A stretch of DNA of 50,157 bases from Actinomycetota bacterium. Lineage in GTDB: Bacteria; Actinomycetota; JAUVYG01. How positions within the stretch are numbered: the stretch's first letter is position 1; every line of letters begins with the position of its first letter. The notes beneath the pieces are model-generated. The model saw nothing but the letters and a program-made list of their open reading frames with translations. It had not been told where the DNA came from and did not search any database. The translations under genes and the position numbers were made by a program. Location of the stretch: positions 1 through 50,157 of the forward strand of contig JAUVYG010000004.1 in NCBI GenBank assembly GCA_030603185.1, in the 5' to 3' direction. Positions 1 to 7,696 of this stretch are shown here, piece by piece.

Positions 1-942
1 GCTACCCTCGCCCACCAATACCTTCTGGCCCCTGTAGATCCAATTCAATTGGTTTCGGCGGTCCAAAGACTCAAAGACCTTCAGAGCGAGATCTACTCAG
101 ACGCACTACAGAACATCATCATCAGGATCGGAAGGCTCCCAAGCTTGCCAGCCTTGTATTCTGAGATAATCCGCGAGATCAATCATCCGTCCGGGACACT
201 GGACAACGTTGGCAAGATCATCTCAAGGGACGTAGCTATGTCCGCCAAAATACTACAACTCTCCAACTCGCCCTTCTTCGGATTCACCACGCGGATCATG
301 GACCTTTCGCACGCCGTGTTCGTGCTGGGAATGAACACTATCACCGGACTTGTTCTCACCAACGGAATATTTTCAGACACTAAAGTATCCGCAGCCTCAG
401 GAGTGGACCCCGAGCGATTGATGGAGCACAGCACCGATGTGGCGCTGGTCGCACGTGCCATGGCGATGGCCGAGAATCTTCCTCGCGAGATGGTCGACAT
501 GGCTTACGTGGGTGGGTTCCTGCACGATATCGGTCATCTGATACTAGCCAGCAACCTGAGTGAAGACATGGCGACCGTGCATCGCATCGTCCAGGAGAAG
601 CAAGTCTCGATTGAAGACGCTGAGTTCATGATGTTCGGAGCGACTCACGCTCAGGTCGGCGGTAGTCTTCTGGGCCTGTGGGGCTTCCCGAACGAGGTCA
701 TCGAAGCAGTACTGCGCCATCACCATCCAGAGGAATCATCAGACCAGAAGTTCTCACCTCTGACGGCTGTCCATGTGGCCGACGCCCTGGTCAAGAAGTA
801 CGAGAGCGGAATCCCGGATGCCGATCTCGCTATTGATCCAACATATCTGAACGGACTGGATATGCTGGAAAAGGTTGATGGATGGGTACATAAGTACCAG
901 AATATCGATCACGACCAAAGGGATCCGCATCGCAGCGTATAG
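1..942 (+). CDS. REC-HDOD signalling protein, 3' part (cut by left edge)
   Basis: The frame is open from base 1, so this is the C-terminal 313 residues of a longer protein; an internal TTG at 49 is not the likely start. The first residues (LAHQYLLAP) match the end of the receiver domain in the two paralogues at 1989-3203 and 3305-4525. The HDOD domain follows (roughly residues 35-230 of the visible part), with FLHDIGHLILA and a HAQVGGSLLGLWGFP segment. HDOD proteins are non-enzymatic or weakly enzymatic HD-fold scaffolds in signalling, often linked to chemotaxis or cyclic-di-GMP. The conserved receiver Lys of the K-P turn is Ala here (LLAP), so the missing receiver may be degenerate. Family assignment is firm; the partner and signal are unknown. 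Confidence 0.85.
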   Translation, partial: ATLAHQYLLAPVDPIQLVSAVQRLKDLQSEIYSDALQNIIIRIGRLPSLPALYSEIIREINHPSGTLDNVGKIISRDVAMSAKILQLSNSPFFGFTTRIMDLSHAVFVLGMNTITGLVLTNGIFSDTKVSAASGVDPERLMEHSTDVALVARAMAMAENLPREMVDMAYVGGFLHDIGHLILASNLSEDMATVHRIVQEKQVSIEDAEFMMFGATHAQVGGSLLGLWGFPNEVIEAVLRHHHPEESSDQKFSPLTAVHVADALVKKYESGIPDADLAIDPTYLNGLDMLEKVDGWVHKYQNIDHDQRDPHRSV

Positions 943-970
943 GGCTAATAGATAACCGGATATGTTGCAC

Positions 971-984
971 TTGTTGACTATAAT
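971..984 (+). promoter_or_regulatory. Probable -10 region (TATAAT) for the 1024 gene
   Basis: A perfect TATAAT lies at 979-984, about 40 bases before the ATG at 1024. No -35 hexamer is recognisable 16-18 bases upstream. The 14 bases TTGTTGACTATAAT are identical to those that contain the -10 of the greA promoter on the other strand (40898-40911). Confidence 0.4.
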
Positions 985-1023
985 CACTAATCTCAACAGG
1001 TAGTCACATCGCTCAGAGGTAGT

Positions 1024-1992
1024 ATGAAGAACCTACAGATCAAAGGGTTACCGCTAATAATCGTATTCGCAGGACTTGCGGTTCTTGCGACATTTCTTGT
1101 AGTGATTCCCGCATCTACCGGTGTCCCCCTTGCCTCCACAAGCCTGTTCGGACAGAACGGTGCCCCCAATGACTACACCGAGGCAGGTAGCTTCAACTGT
1201 ACAGCCTTCGAGATACTTCCAACGGATCTAGATGTCACAAGCCAAGGGCTCACCGTGGTACTCGACTCAGCCACCGGCAGCATCATTACCTTAGACAAAG
1301 ACATGGAGCTCATCGAGACCGCCAGCCTGCATTGGGACAACTTCCCTGACCTCTCTACCGTAGACATCTCAGCACTGACCATTGATGACCGTGGAATCCT
1401 GGTCGCTGCCGATAACGACGGAAAAAGATTGATCAAGTTGCGTCGAGCCCTCGACGGTAGCCGAGGATGGATACCGGACGGCTTTGTCCCACTAAACACT
1501 TCAGCCGAGATCCTGGATGTTGTTACCTTGAACTCGGATGTGGTTCTAGTTGCAACCTCAAGTGGGGTCATTCCGCTAATCGATGACGTTCAGGTCGCAA
1601 CCTGGGACATTGTAACCACCTCACTCGCAGCTGATCAGTCCGCCGGAATCGTCTACGCCGCAGCGTTCTCTGACGAGATATACGGTGCCGGTATACAGAA
1701 GTACTCACTTGAAGGCCATCTCATCGACGAATGGTACGTTGGAACAGACATAGGCCCATTCGGGGTCGACGTAGGCCCTACTGGTCACGTCTTCTGGTCC
1801 CGAGGGTGGAAGGCCGATCGCTCGATCGCGAGGACGAACAATCAAGGTGACCAGGAATTCTTCATCGCCACCGAGGCGCCGTTGGACCGCAGCATATATG
1901 ACCTTGGTAGAGTTGCGGTGGGTAGCGACGGTAGTGTCTCGGTGATTCAAGGTAACGATCAGGAGTGCATCGCACGATTCGCCGCTAGCTAG
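1024..1992 (+). CDS. Membrane-anchored or secreted beta-propeller-like protein, function unknown
   Basis: The 322-residue product starts with a hydrophobic segment (about residues 10-30) that is either a signal peptide or an anchor, so the rest should lie outside the membrane. The body is beta-rich with repeated units of the type 'GxLLVADxxGxRLIKL', 'GIVYAAAFSDEIYGAGIQKY' and 'GPFGVDVGPTGHVF', resembling NHL/SMP-30 style propellers. The mature part has only two cysteines, one near its start (SFNCTAF) and one near its end (QECIAR), placed where a disulphide could close a propeller. AGAGG just upstream supports the ATG. Its stop overlaps the stop of the convergent REC-HDOD gene by two bases. 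I do not recognise a specific family. Confidence 0.6.
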   Translation: MKNLQIKGLPLIIVFAGLAVLATFLVVIPASTGVPLASTSLFGQNGAPNDYTEAGSFNCTAFEILPTDLDVTSQGLTVVLDSATGSIITLDKDMELIETASLHWDNFPDLSTVDISALTIDDRGILVAADNDGKRLIKLRRALDGSRGWIPDGFVPLNTSAEILDVVTLNSDVVLVATSSGVIPLIDDVQVATWDIVTTSLAADQSAGIVYAAAFSDEIYGAGIQKYSLEGHLIDEWYVGTDIGPFGVDVGPTGHVFWSRGWKADRSIARTNNQGDQEFFIATEAPLDRSIYDLGRVAVGSDGSVSVIQGNDQECIARFAAS

Positions 1993-3203
1993 ACCTCGGC
2001 CTCTTGTGCCGTCTTGCCTGCCTTGCGCGCGTTGATGTATGCGAGTCTCCACATCGGGACAAAATCCAGCATTCCGATCCGCTGCAAATACTGTGAATCG
2101 ATATCAGGGTCTGCCTCCACCGAATCATCGATCTCGGCAAACGCATTGCTGGCATGCACGGCCGTCAATGGTGTGAACTCCTTATCTCTGGATTGAGCCG
2201 GACTGTGGTGTCGCATGACAGCTTCAGCTACATCATTGGGTAGACCCCATAGGCTGAGCAGATAACCACCGACATGGGCGTGATCGGCCCCAAGAATGTT
2301 TTGTTCAGCCTCAGGCAGCAGTATTCCCTCTTCGCGAACTGCGTCGAGCACCTCTTGGTATTTTCCAGGAAGATTAGCGGCAAGGATGACCTTTCCGATG
2401 TCATGCAGGAATCCCGCCAGAAATGCCATGTCGGTGCGCTCTCGCTCGAGGCCTCTGGACTCAGAAAGATCATGAGCCAGCGAGGCGACCAATGTGCTGT
2501 GTTCGACAAGGTCGTTCATGCTTACACCACCACTGTGTGTCTCACTCGCCTGGGCAAATATGCCTGCGCTAAGAACAAGACTGCTGATAGTGTTGATACC
2601 AAGGACAGCAACCGCATGTCCGGGGTCGACTATCCGATGCGAGAATCCAAAAAATGCTGAGTTGGCAAGTTGTAGAACCTTTGTTGTCATTGCCATGTCC
2701 CTTGAGATGATCCCGCCGACTTTCTCAAGTGTGCTTGAAGGCGAACGAAGTTCGGCCATTATCTCGGCATATAGGGTTGGAAGACTGGGAATTCGATCGA
2801 GGCTACCGACCAGGGCCTGAAGCGGCCTGGACTGAAGCTCCTCTTGGAACTCGGAAAGTCCCTCGATCGTCGCTATCAGCTCCTCGGGCTGGCAAGGTGC
2901 TGAGAGGTACTGGTGAGCGATGCGCGCTTGAACAAAGATGGACTGAGGATGAACGATCTGATCAACGATCAGGCGTAGAGCCGACGGATGCTGAACCGAG
3001 GCCGTCTTGAGCAGTTCTTCGCCACTACTGCCGTTAAGTGTGGCCGAGGCTACAATGACGTCATAAGCGTTATCAGCAAGAAGACTGTAAGCCTCCGCTG
3101 AAGATGAGCTGTAAGTGAAATTCCAGTCGATCACACGGCCCTGGAGCACCTCGGCCATACTTTCAAGTGCAGTCTTGTGGTCATCAACATAGAGTATCTG
3201 CTT
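1989..3203 (-). CDS. Receiver-HDOD protein with degenerate receiver
   Basis: The product of 404 residues has an N-terminal CheY-like receiver (about 1-115) and an HDOD domain (about 125-330). I chose the TTG at 3203, preceded by GAGGAGG, because it gives MKQILYVDD, aligned with MKRILFVDD of the neighbour; an upstream ATG at 3245 would add 14 residues. The acidic pair D8-D9 is kept. At the phospho-acceptor position the paralogue's Asp (VVIADSD) is Ser here (VIVASAT, S54), and the conserved Lys of the K-P turn is Ala (LSAP, A103). So it probably cannot be phosphorylated normally. The HDOD part (FLHDIGKVILA, HAHVGGYLLSLWGLP) is well kept. It lies 101 bases downstream of the paralogue at 3305-4525, probably co-transcribed. 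Confidence 0.85.
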   Translation of the reverse strand, partial: KQILYVDDHKTALESMAEVLQGRVIDWNFTYSSSSAEAYSLLADNAYDVIVASATLNGSSGEELLKTASVQHPSALRLIVDQIVHPQSIFVQARIAHQYLSAPCQPEELIATIEGLSEFQEELQSRPLQALVGSLDRIPSLPTLYAEIMAELRSPSSTLEKVGGIISRDMAMTTKVLQLANSAFFGFSHRIVDPGHAVAVLGINTISSLVLSAGIFAQASETHSGGVSMNDLVEHSTLVASLAHDLSESRGLERERTDMAFLAGFLHDIGKVILAANLPGKYQEVLDAVREEGILLPEAEQNILGADHAHVGGYLLSLWGLPNDVAEAVMRHHSPAQSRDKEFTPLTAVHASNAFAEIDDSVEADPDIDSQYLQRIGMLDFVPMWRLAYINARKAGKTAQEAEV

Positions 3204-3304
3204 CAACCCTGGCTCACCTCCTCGTACCCCCCGGACCTCCGCCATATTGAAAGTATCGGCCTAAATTCCAGGTAGCCCACAGAAAAAGCTATTCAAACGC
3301 TCGA

Positions 3305-4525
3305 CTATAAGGCGCCCGGACTTGATTTTTCCTCGCGAGAGGCAGCCTTCACGAAGATGCTGTGCCATATCGGTAGACTGTCAGCAAGTCCGATGAACTG
3401 AAGATACTGAGAGTCCACATCGACATCGCCATGTGGATTTGGCCCAGCCTCAACGAGGGCGTTGGCAACATGAACGGCCGTCAACTCGTTGAACTCTTTT
3501 GTCCTGGTCAGTGCCGGCCAATGATGTCTGAGGACCGCCTCTACGACGCCCTCCGGAAGACCCCACAGTGCTAGCAGGTAGCCACCTACCTGAGCATGGT
3601 TGGAGCCAAGAATCTCAGACTCTGCCTGCACCATCACTACGCCTTCTTCGTCGGACATACGAGCCACCTCGGCGTACTTATCGCTCACCTCACTGGCAAG
3701 GACGAGTTTACCTACGTCATGAAGGAACCCAGCGAGAAACGCACGGTCAGCCAACTCTTTCCCGACGCCCTCGTGCTCTGCAATGGTTCTTGCCACATAC
3801 GCGACCTTGGCGCTGTGATCCATTAGATCTTCAATGTCGAGAGGGCTGTTGGGCGGAAGTTTCGGCTGATCAAAGATCCCACTGCTCAGGACCAGGCTCG
3901 TCATCGTGTTAATACCAAGTAGAGAGGTCGCATGGCCCGGATCCACTATCCGCTGGGTGAACCCGAAGAAGGCTGAGTTGGCCATCCTAAGCACCTTTGT
4001 GGTCATCGCGATGTCTTTCGAGATGATCTCGCCCACATGCTGCAAGGTTCCGGATGGCGACCTGAGTTCAGCCATAATCTCGGTGTAAAGCGCTGGTACG
4101 CTCGGTAGATTCTCGATTCGCCCAACAATCTCCATCAAAGGTCGAGACATCAGCTCTTCCTGCATTTCAGAGATCCTCTTGATCGACTGGACCAGCTCTT
4201 CGGGGTCACACGGCTTGGGAAGATACTGGTGCGCCGTCTTGTCTTGTTCGAAGACGCCGTCTTTTAGCAACTGGGCAGCGATGCCCAGACGTATCGCAGC
4301 GGGATGCTTTTCCCCGACCGAAGACAGAAAATCGGCGCCTTTGACCGCGCCGATATCGGAGTCGGCGATCACCACATCGAACTCAGAATCACTCTCGAGC
4401 ACGTCTGTGGCCGCCTCTACATTGTCCACGAATACCCATTCCCAGTCGTAGACGCGACCGGCTAGACTTTCAGCCAGTGAGTCGAGAACTTGAGTATCGT
4501 CGTCGACGAATAGAATTCGTTTCAT
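3305..4525 (-). CDS. Receiver-HDOD response regulator
   Basis: A 406-residue protein with a receiver domain (1-115) and a C-terminal HDOD domain (about 125-330). The receiver has the acidic pocket D8-D9-D10, phospho-acceptor D55 in VVIADSD, and K104-P105 in LPKP, so it looks competent for phosphorylation. The HDOD domain carries FLHDVGKLVLA and HAQVGGYLLALWGLP. No histidine kinase is adjacent, so the phosphodonor is unknown. It is divergent from the metallophosphoesterase at 4637, and the shared upstream region holds a 15-base direct repeat. With its two paralogues it forms a local family that probably arose by tandem duplication (inference). Confidence 0.9.
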   Translation of the reverse strand: MKRILFVDDDTQVLDSLAESLAGRVYDWEWVFVDNVEAATDVLESDSEFDVVIADSDIGAVKGADFLSSVGEKHPAAIRLGIAAQLLKDGVFEQDKTAHQYLPKPCDPEELVQSIKRISEMQEELMSRPLMEIVGRIENLPSVPALYTEIMAELRSPSGTLQHVGEIISKDIAMTTKVLRMANSAFFGFTQRIVDPGHATSLLGINTMTSLVLSSGIFDQPKLPPNSPLDIEDLMDHSAKVAYVARTIAEHEGVGKELADRAFLAGFLHDVGKLVLASEVSDKYAEVARMSDEEGVVMVQAESEILGSNHAQVGGYLLALWGLPEGVVEAVLRHHWPALTRTKEFNELTAVHVANALVEAGPNPHGDVDVDSQYLQFIGLADSLPIWHSIFVKAASREEKSSPGAL

Positions 4526-4541
4526 TTAGTCACAGTCCAAG

Positions 4542-4596
4542 TTATTGCCATTAGAGTGATATTCGACCCCTTACCTATGTTTTATTAGCATTAGGG
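4542..4596. promoter_or_regulatory. Pair of direct repeats in a divergent promoter region
   Basis: TTATTGCCATTAGAG at 4542-4556 and TTATTAGCATTAGGG at 4582-4596 agree at 12 of 15 bases and start exactly 40 bases apart, about four helical turns. They lie between the divergent REC-HDOD (4525) and metallophosphoesterase (4637) genes. Such phased repeats suit a regulator-binding site, but this is inferred from spacing and position only. Confidence 0.3.
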
Positions 4597-4636
4597 CAAT
4601 CAAATATTCATAGATTCTTCCAACCAAGAGGTGAAC

Positions 4637-5434
4637 ATGTCCGAAAGTTTCCGAATCGCACAGATTTCTGATCTACATTTTGGGGATGGTCGGTTCGATG
4701 AGCAACTGCTAGAGCACCTTATTGATGAGGTCAACGTGTACCAACCTCACCTCCTGATCGTCCCTGGTGATCTAACCACTGCCGGATACCGGAATGAATA
4801 CGAAGCCGCCAAAACTGCACTGGACCGCATCGAGTCTGATCACCGGATTATCCTTGCGGGCAACCATGACTGTCGGAATGTGGGAAACCTTTTCTTCAAC
4901 GACCTATTCGGCGAGCGTTTCCACGAGCTTGAGCTAGATACCCCCTACCCCGGGACCGAACGGATCAAAGTAGTCGCTCTTGACTCAAACAAGCCTGACC
5001 TCAACGACGGCGAGATCGGTCGCAGGAACTACAGTTTCATACGGGAGGGCTTCGCTGGTCATGATGAAGACTTCAAGATATTCGTTATTCATCATCATCT
5101 TGTTGGAGTCCCCGGGACCGGACGTGAGCGCAATATTGTATGGGACGCTGGCGATGTCCTGGAAGAGTTGACCCGCGCAAGCGTCCACATGACCCTCAAT
5201 GGCCACAAGCACGTCCCGTATGTTTGGGAGGTCAACGGCATGCATCTGATCACGTCCGGGACGGCTACCACCAGGCGCACCAGAGGCTACTGCGAGCCGG
5301 CTTACAATCTGATCGATATCAACGACGAGATGTTCCAGGTGTCTGTGCGGACCCCTGGTGTTCTCGAGCCCACTGTCACCGTAGTACCAAGAAGAAGAAA
5401 AACCAAAGCGTTCTCCCCCCCGGAGGTCACCTAG
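4637..5434 (+). CDS. Calcineurin-like metallophosphoesterase
   Basis: A soluble 265-residue binuclear-metal phosphoesterase. All the metal ligands of the family are visible: D12-x-H14 (SDLHFGD), G44-D45 (PGDL), GNHD at 75-78, a conserved His in HHHLVG, and GHKH near residue 190. The order and spacing resemble class III cyclic-nucleotide phosphodiesterases and related Icc/CpdA-like enzymes, but similar proteins hydrolyse other phosphodiesters, so the substrate is open. I chose the ATG at 4637, because the GTG at 4631 forms part of its ribosome-binding sequence (AAGAGGTG). Its stop overlaps the convergent secreted-protein gene by 8 bases. Proximity to HDOD genes hints at nucleotide signalling only weakly. 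Confidence 0.85.
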   Translation: MSESFRIAQISDLHFGDGRFDEQLLEHLIDEVNVYQPHLLIVPGDLTTAGYRNEYEAAKTALDRIESDHRIILAGNHDCRNVGNLFFNDLFGERFHELELDTPYPGTERIKVVALDSNKPDLNDGEIGRRNYSFIREGFAGHDEDFKIFVIHHHLVGVPGTGRERNIVWDAGDVLEELTRASVHMTLNGHKHVPYVWEVNGMHLITSGTATTRRTRGYCEPAYNLIDINDEMFQVSVRTPGVLEPTVTVVPRRRKTKAFSPPEVT

Positions 5435-5882
5435 AGCAGCTAAGGGTCCACTGGCAGCCGAGCCCGCAGGACTCATCTGGCTTGATAGTCGAACCACTGG
5501 GCCATGGGCCTACACCTAACTGGTCAACGGCGTAGGAATCCCAACTCTGACAATCGACCGGTGACTGACAGAACCCGTTGGCAGCGCATTGGGCGCCAAC
5601 GCTCACATTGGCCGCGAACTGTCCGCCTTCGCATCCGCAAGTTGACGCCACTACATCTTCTGTAGTCTCAACGTCGTTGGTCACGACCGGATCCTGCGAT
5701 GAGGCCTCTGTGGTCGATGTGCTGCTGTCCGGAGCATCGTTCCTCGCATCGTCAGTACTACTCTGCCCCGTGCTCTGGGTTGACGAAGTTGTGCTGGACT
5801 GCGAGCCAATAAGAGAGTTAGCGGCGAGCCCACCGGCCACCAAGATTACGACGGCAAGTGCTGCAATACTGATTTTTTTCAT
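5427..5882 (-). CDS. Secreted or anchored protein with Cys-rich C-terminal domain
   Basis: This 151-residue protein has a positively charged N-terminus and a hydrophobic segment (about 5-22) acting as a signal peptide or anchor. A long Ser/Thr-rich, low-complexity linker (about 27-80) leads to a compact C-terminal domain with eight cysteines (C82, C84, C99, C105, C111, C139, C143, C149). An even number of extracytoplasmic cysteines suggests four disulphides. The domain is not one I can name; it could bind a ligand or the cell wall. There is no lipobox cysteine near the signal segment. It is divergently oriented to the small gene at 5972. Confidence 0.6.
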   Translation of the reverse strand: MKKISIAALAVVILVAGGLAANSLIGSQSSTTSSTQSTGQSSTDDARNDAPDSSTSTTEASSQDPVVTNDVETTEDVVASTCGCEGGQFAANVSVGAQCAANGFCQSPVDCQSWDSYAVDQLGVGPWPSGSTIKPDESCGLGCQWTLSCSR

Positions 5883-5971
5883 GTATTTAGGGTATTCCTA
5901 TTCTCATGATAGTTACAACGTTCTAGCCTATTAATGGCCCGGTCCTACAATCACAACAGTCAGGACACCTG

Positions 5972-6205
5972 ATGAGCTCGATTTCAAGCAACGCCAAGTT
6001 GATCATGGACCAACTGAAACAGCTAAAAATGGAACAGCCCAATGAACCCGTGACCGGCATCGATCTTCTCAACATGACCGGGCTGACCTCGACCGAGGTT
6101 AATCTTGCGGTTACAGACCTGCTCGTGGAGCGCATGGTCACAGTAGAGGTATCAGGAAGACAAGGGGAGTTCGATTTCTCTACCATCAAACCAGTAGAGA
6201 TCTAG
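5972..6205 (+). CDS. Small helical protein, possible winged-helix fold
   Basis: The product is 77 residues, soluble, and mostly helical in appearance, with a TGIDLLNMTGLTSTEVNLAV segment that reads like helix-turn-helix followed by a short strand pair (MVTVEVSGRQGEFDF) like a wing. This is a pattern-based guess, with no family recognised. No strong Shine-Dalgarno is visible before the ATG. The stop codon ends directly at the 3' end of the convergent tRNA-Arg gene. Length, composition and a clean frame support a real gene, but confidence is moderate. Confidence 0.5.
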   Translation: MSSISSNAKLIMDQLKQLKMEQPNEPVTGIDLLNMTGLTSTEVNLAVTDLLVERMVTVEVSGRQGEFDFSTIKPVEI

Positions 6206-6279
6206 TGCGCCCGGCACGATTCGAACGTGCGACCTCTTGATTCGTAGTCAAGCGCTCTATCCAGCTGAGCTACGGGCGC
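6206..6279 (-). tRNA. tRNA-Arg (ACG anticodon)
   Basis: The minus-strand cloverleaf is complete: a seven-pair acceptor stem (GCGCCCG with CGGGCGC), D arm GCTCAGCTGGATAGAGC, anticodon stem CTTGA/TCAAG around loop CTACGAA giving anticodon ACG, and T arm with GTTCGAAT. The 3' CCA is not encoded. The 74-base gene abuts the stop codon of the convergent gene ending at 6205. Confidence 0.95.
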
Positions 6280-6413
6280 GAAACCAAGGACTGTAAAGTC
6301 ACCAGGCCGACCTACGATAGCAAAACGGTCCGCCTATCCACAAGAGGCTTACGGTATCGTATGCATGTATTCCTCAATATCTGGAGGGCAGATAGATCGG
6401 CGACCTGACTTTT

Positions 6414-7529
6414 GTGAACTCGATGGGCCCACTCGCGACGCTAGCGGTCGGTATCGTCCTGGGTGTTTTAGTGGAGCGAGTAGTATTCCCAGTGATCCTT
6501 AGCCTCACCCGCAAGACACAGTGGGCTGGCGACGATGTCATCGTTCACTCCTTCCGCGGGGTAACGACGGTAATATTCGCAGCAGTGGCACTATACATCG
6601 GCTCGCTTACCGTCGATCTCACTGACTCAGCGGCCTTCTGGGTCGCACGAGGAGTCATAGCCGTGGTCATACTCATGTTGACCATTGCAAGCTCTCGTAT
6701 CGCAGCTGGATTCGTCGGCTTGTACTCAGGACGCATCAAGGGTGAACTGCCCCAAAGCTCGATTTTCACCCATCTGACCCAAGCATTCGTGTTCATCATC
6801 GGGGTCTTGATGATCCTTCAGTCCCTGGGAATATCCATCACTCCCCTACTGACGGCTCTTGGTGTCGGCGGTCTCGCCGTCGCATTGGCACTACAAGATA
6901 CCCTCTCCAACCTTTTCGCAGGGCTCCAGATAATTCTTGGGAAGCAGCTCAGAATTGGTGATTACGTTCTACTCGAGACCGGCCAAGAGGGCTACGTCGA
7001 GGACATTCACTGGCGCAACACGACGATCCGCCAGTGGTCCAACAACATGATCATCGTCCCAAATGCAACACTGGCCAACTCGATCACCACTAATTTCAAC
7101 CAACCCGCGCATGAGATGAGCCTGCTGATCCATTGTGGGGTCTCGTACGACACTGACCTCGAAGTCGCCGAGCGAATCGCTAAGGAAGTCGCACGAGAAG
7201 CCATGGATGTTCTTCCGCAGGGCGTGTCCGACTACGAGCCTGCCGTCCGATTCCATGAGTTCGGCGACTCCAGCATCAACTTCAAAGTGGTTCTTCGCAC
7301 CAAGAACAGAGATGATCAGTTCCTCCTTAAGCATGAATACATCAAGCGCCTTCACCGAGCATTCGACAAAGAGGGTATCGAGATACCGTTCCCAATAAGG
7401 ACCGTATACATGGCTGACAATGAGGACCCAGAGGCCGTATACGAAGAGGGCTCCAGGTCTGAAAAGTCTACCGCTCCAAGCGGGAAACGCGCTGTGGGAG
7501 CTGGTCCAGAGGGCGGCGACGGAGAGTAA
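6414..7529 (+). CDS. MscS-family mechanosensitive channel
   Basis: A 371-residue inner-membrane channel of the small-conductance mechanosensitive family, which opens on hypo-osmotic shock. There are four hydrophobic N-terminal segments before residue 165. Next come the pore helix region rich in Gly/Ala (ALGVGGLAVALALQDT), the signature beta domain (LRIGDYVLLETGQEGYVEDI ... WRNTTIRQW ... NNMIIVPNA), and the alpha-beta C-terminal domain. The last ~35 residues are a charged, disordered tail. The GTG at 6414 and an ATG at 6423 are both possible starts and change only three residues. The gene stands alone, facing the cytochrome gene across a hairpin-rich gap. Confidence 0.9.
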   Translation: MNSMGPLATLAVGIVLGVLVERVVFPVILSLTRKTQWAGDDVIVHSFRGVTTVIFAAVALYIGSLTVDLTDSAAFWVARGVIAVVILMLTIASSRIAAGFVGLYSGRIKGELPQSSIFTHLTQAFVFIIGVLMILQSLGISITPLLTALGVGGLAVALALQDTLSNLFAGLQIILGKQLRIGDYVLLETGQEGYVEDIHWRNTTIRQWSNNMIIVPNATLANSITTNFNQPAHEMSLLIHCGVSYDTDLEVAERIAKEVAREAMDVLPQGVSDYEPAVRFHEFGDSSINFKVVLRTKNRDDQFLLKHEYIKRLHRAFDKEGIEIPFPIRTVYMADNEDPEAVYEEGSRSEKSTAPSGKRAVGAGPEGGDGE

Positions 7530-7535
7530 AAGAAA

Positions 7536-7584
7536 GGCCCGGACGATGGAGCCTTGGGGAGACAGGGTACTCCATCGATGGGCC
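7536..7584. repeat. Imperfect inverted repeat downstream of mscS
   Basis: Arms GGCCC...CGATGGAG (7536-7551) and CTCCATCG..GGGCC (7570-7584) can form a bulged stem just after the mscS stop. No run of T follows, so it is not a classical intrinsic terminator, though it may protect or end the transcript. Confidence 0.4.
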
Positions 7585-7608
7585 TGAGGGGTCAGTATTC
7601 TTTTGGTA

Positions 7609-7670
7609 GCCGTAGGCAGTGGCGGTGGGGCAGCCTGCCAGCTGCCCCACCGCACCGTCCTCTCTACGGC
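7609..7670. repeat. Nested perfect inverted repeat (hairpin or cruciform)
   Basis: A perfect 13-base arm GCGGTGGGGCAGC (7622-7634) is followed by a 6-base loop and its exact complement (7641-7653). An outer pair of arms, GCCGTAG (7609-7615) and CTACGGC (7664-7670), encloses it. It lies between the convergent mscS and cytochrome genes. The stem is very stable but lacks a T tract on either strand. Confidence 0.6.
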
Positions 7671-7671
7671 C

Positions 7672-7696
7672 GGAAGGACTACTTAATAGCCCTTCC
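7672..7696. terminator. Hairpin directly after the cytochrome stop
   Basis: On the minus strand the cytochrome stop codon is followed at once by GGAAGGGCTA, a 5-base loop and TAGTCCTTCC, a 10-pair stem with one G-U pair. There is no T tract after it. Position suggests an mRNA 3'-end or terminator hairpin. Confidence 0.4.
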
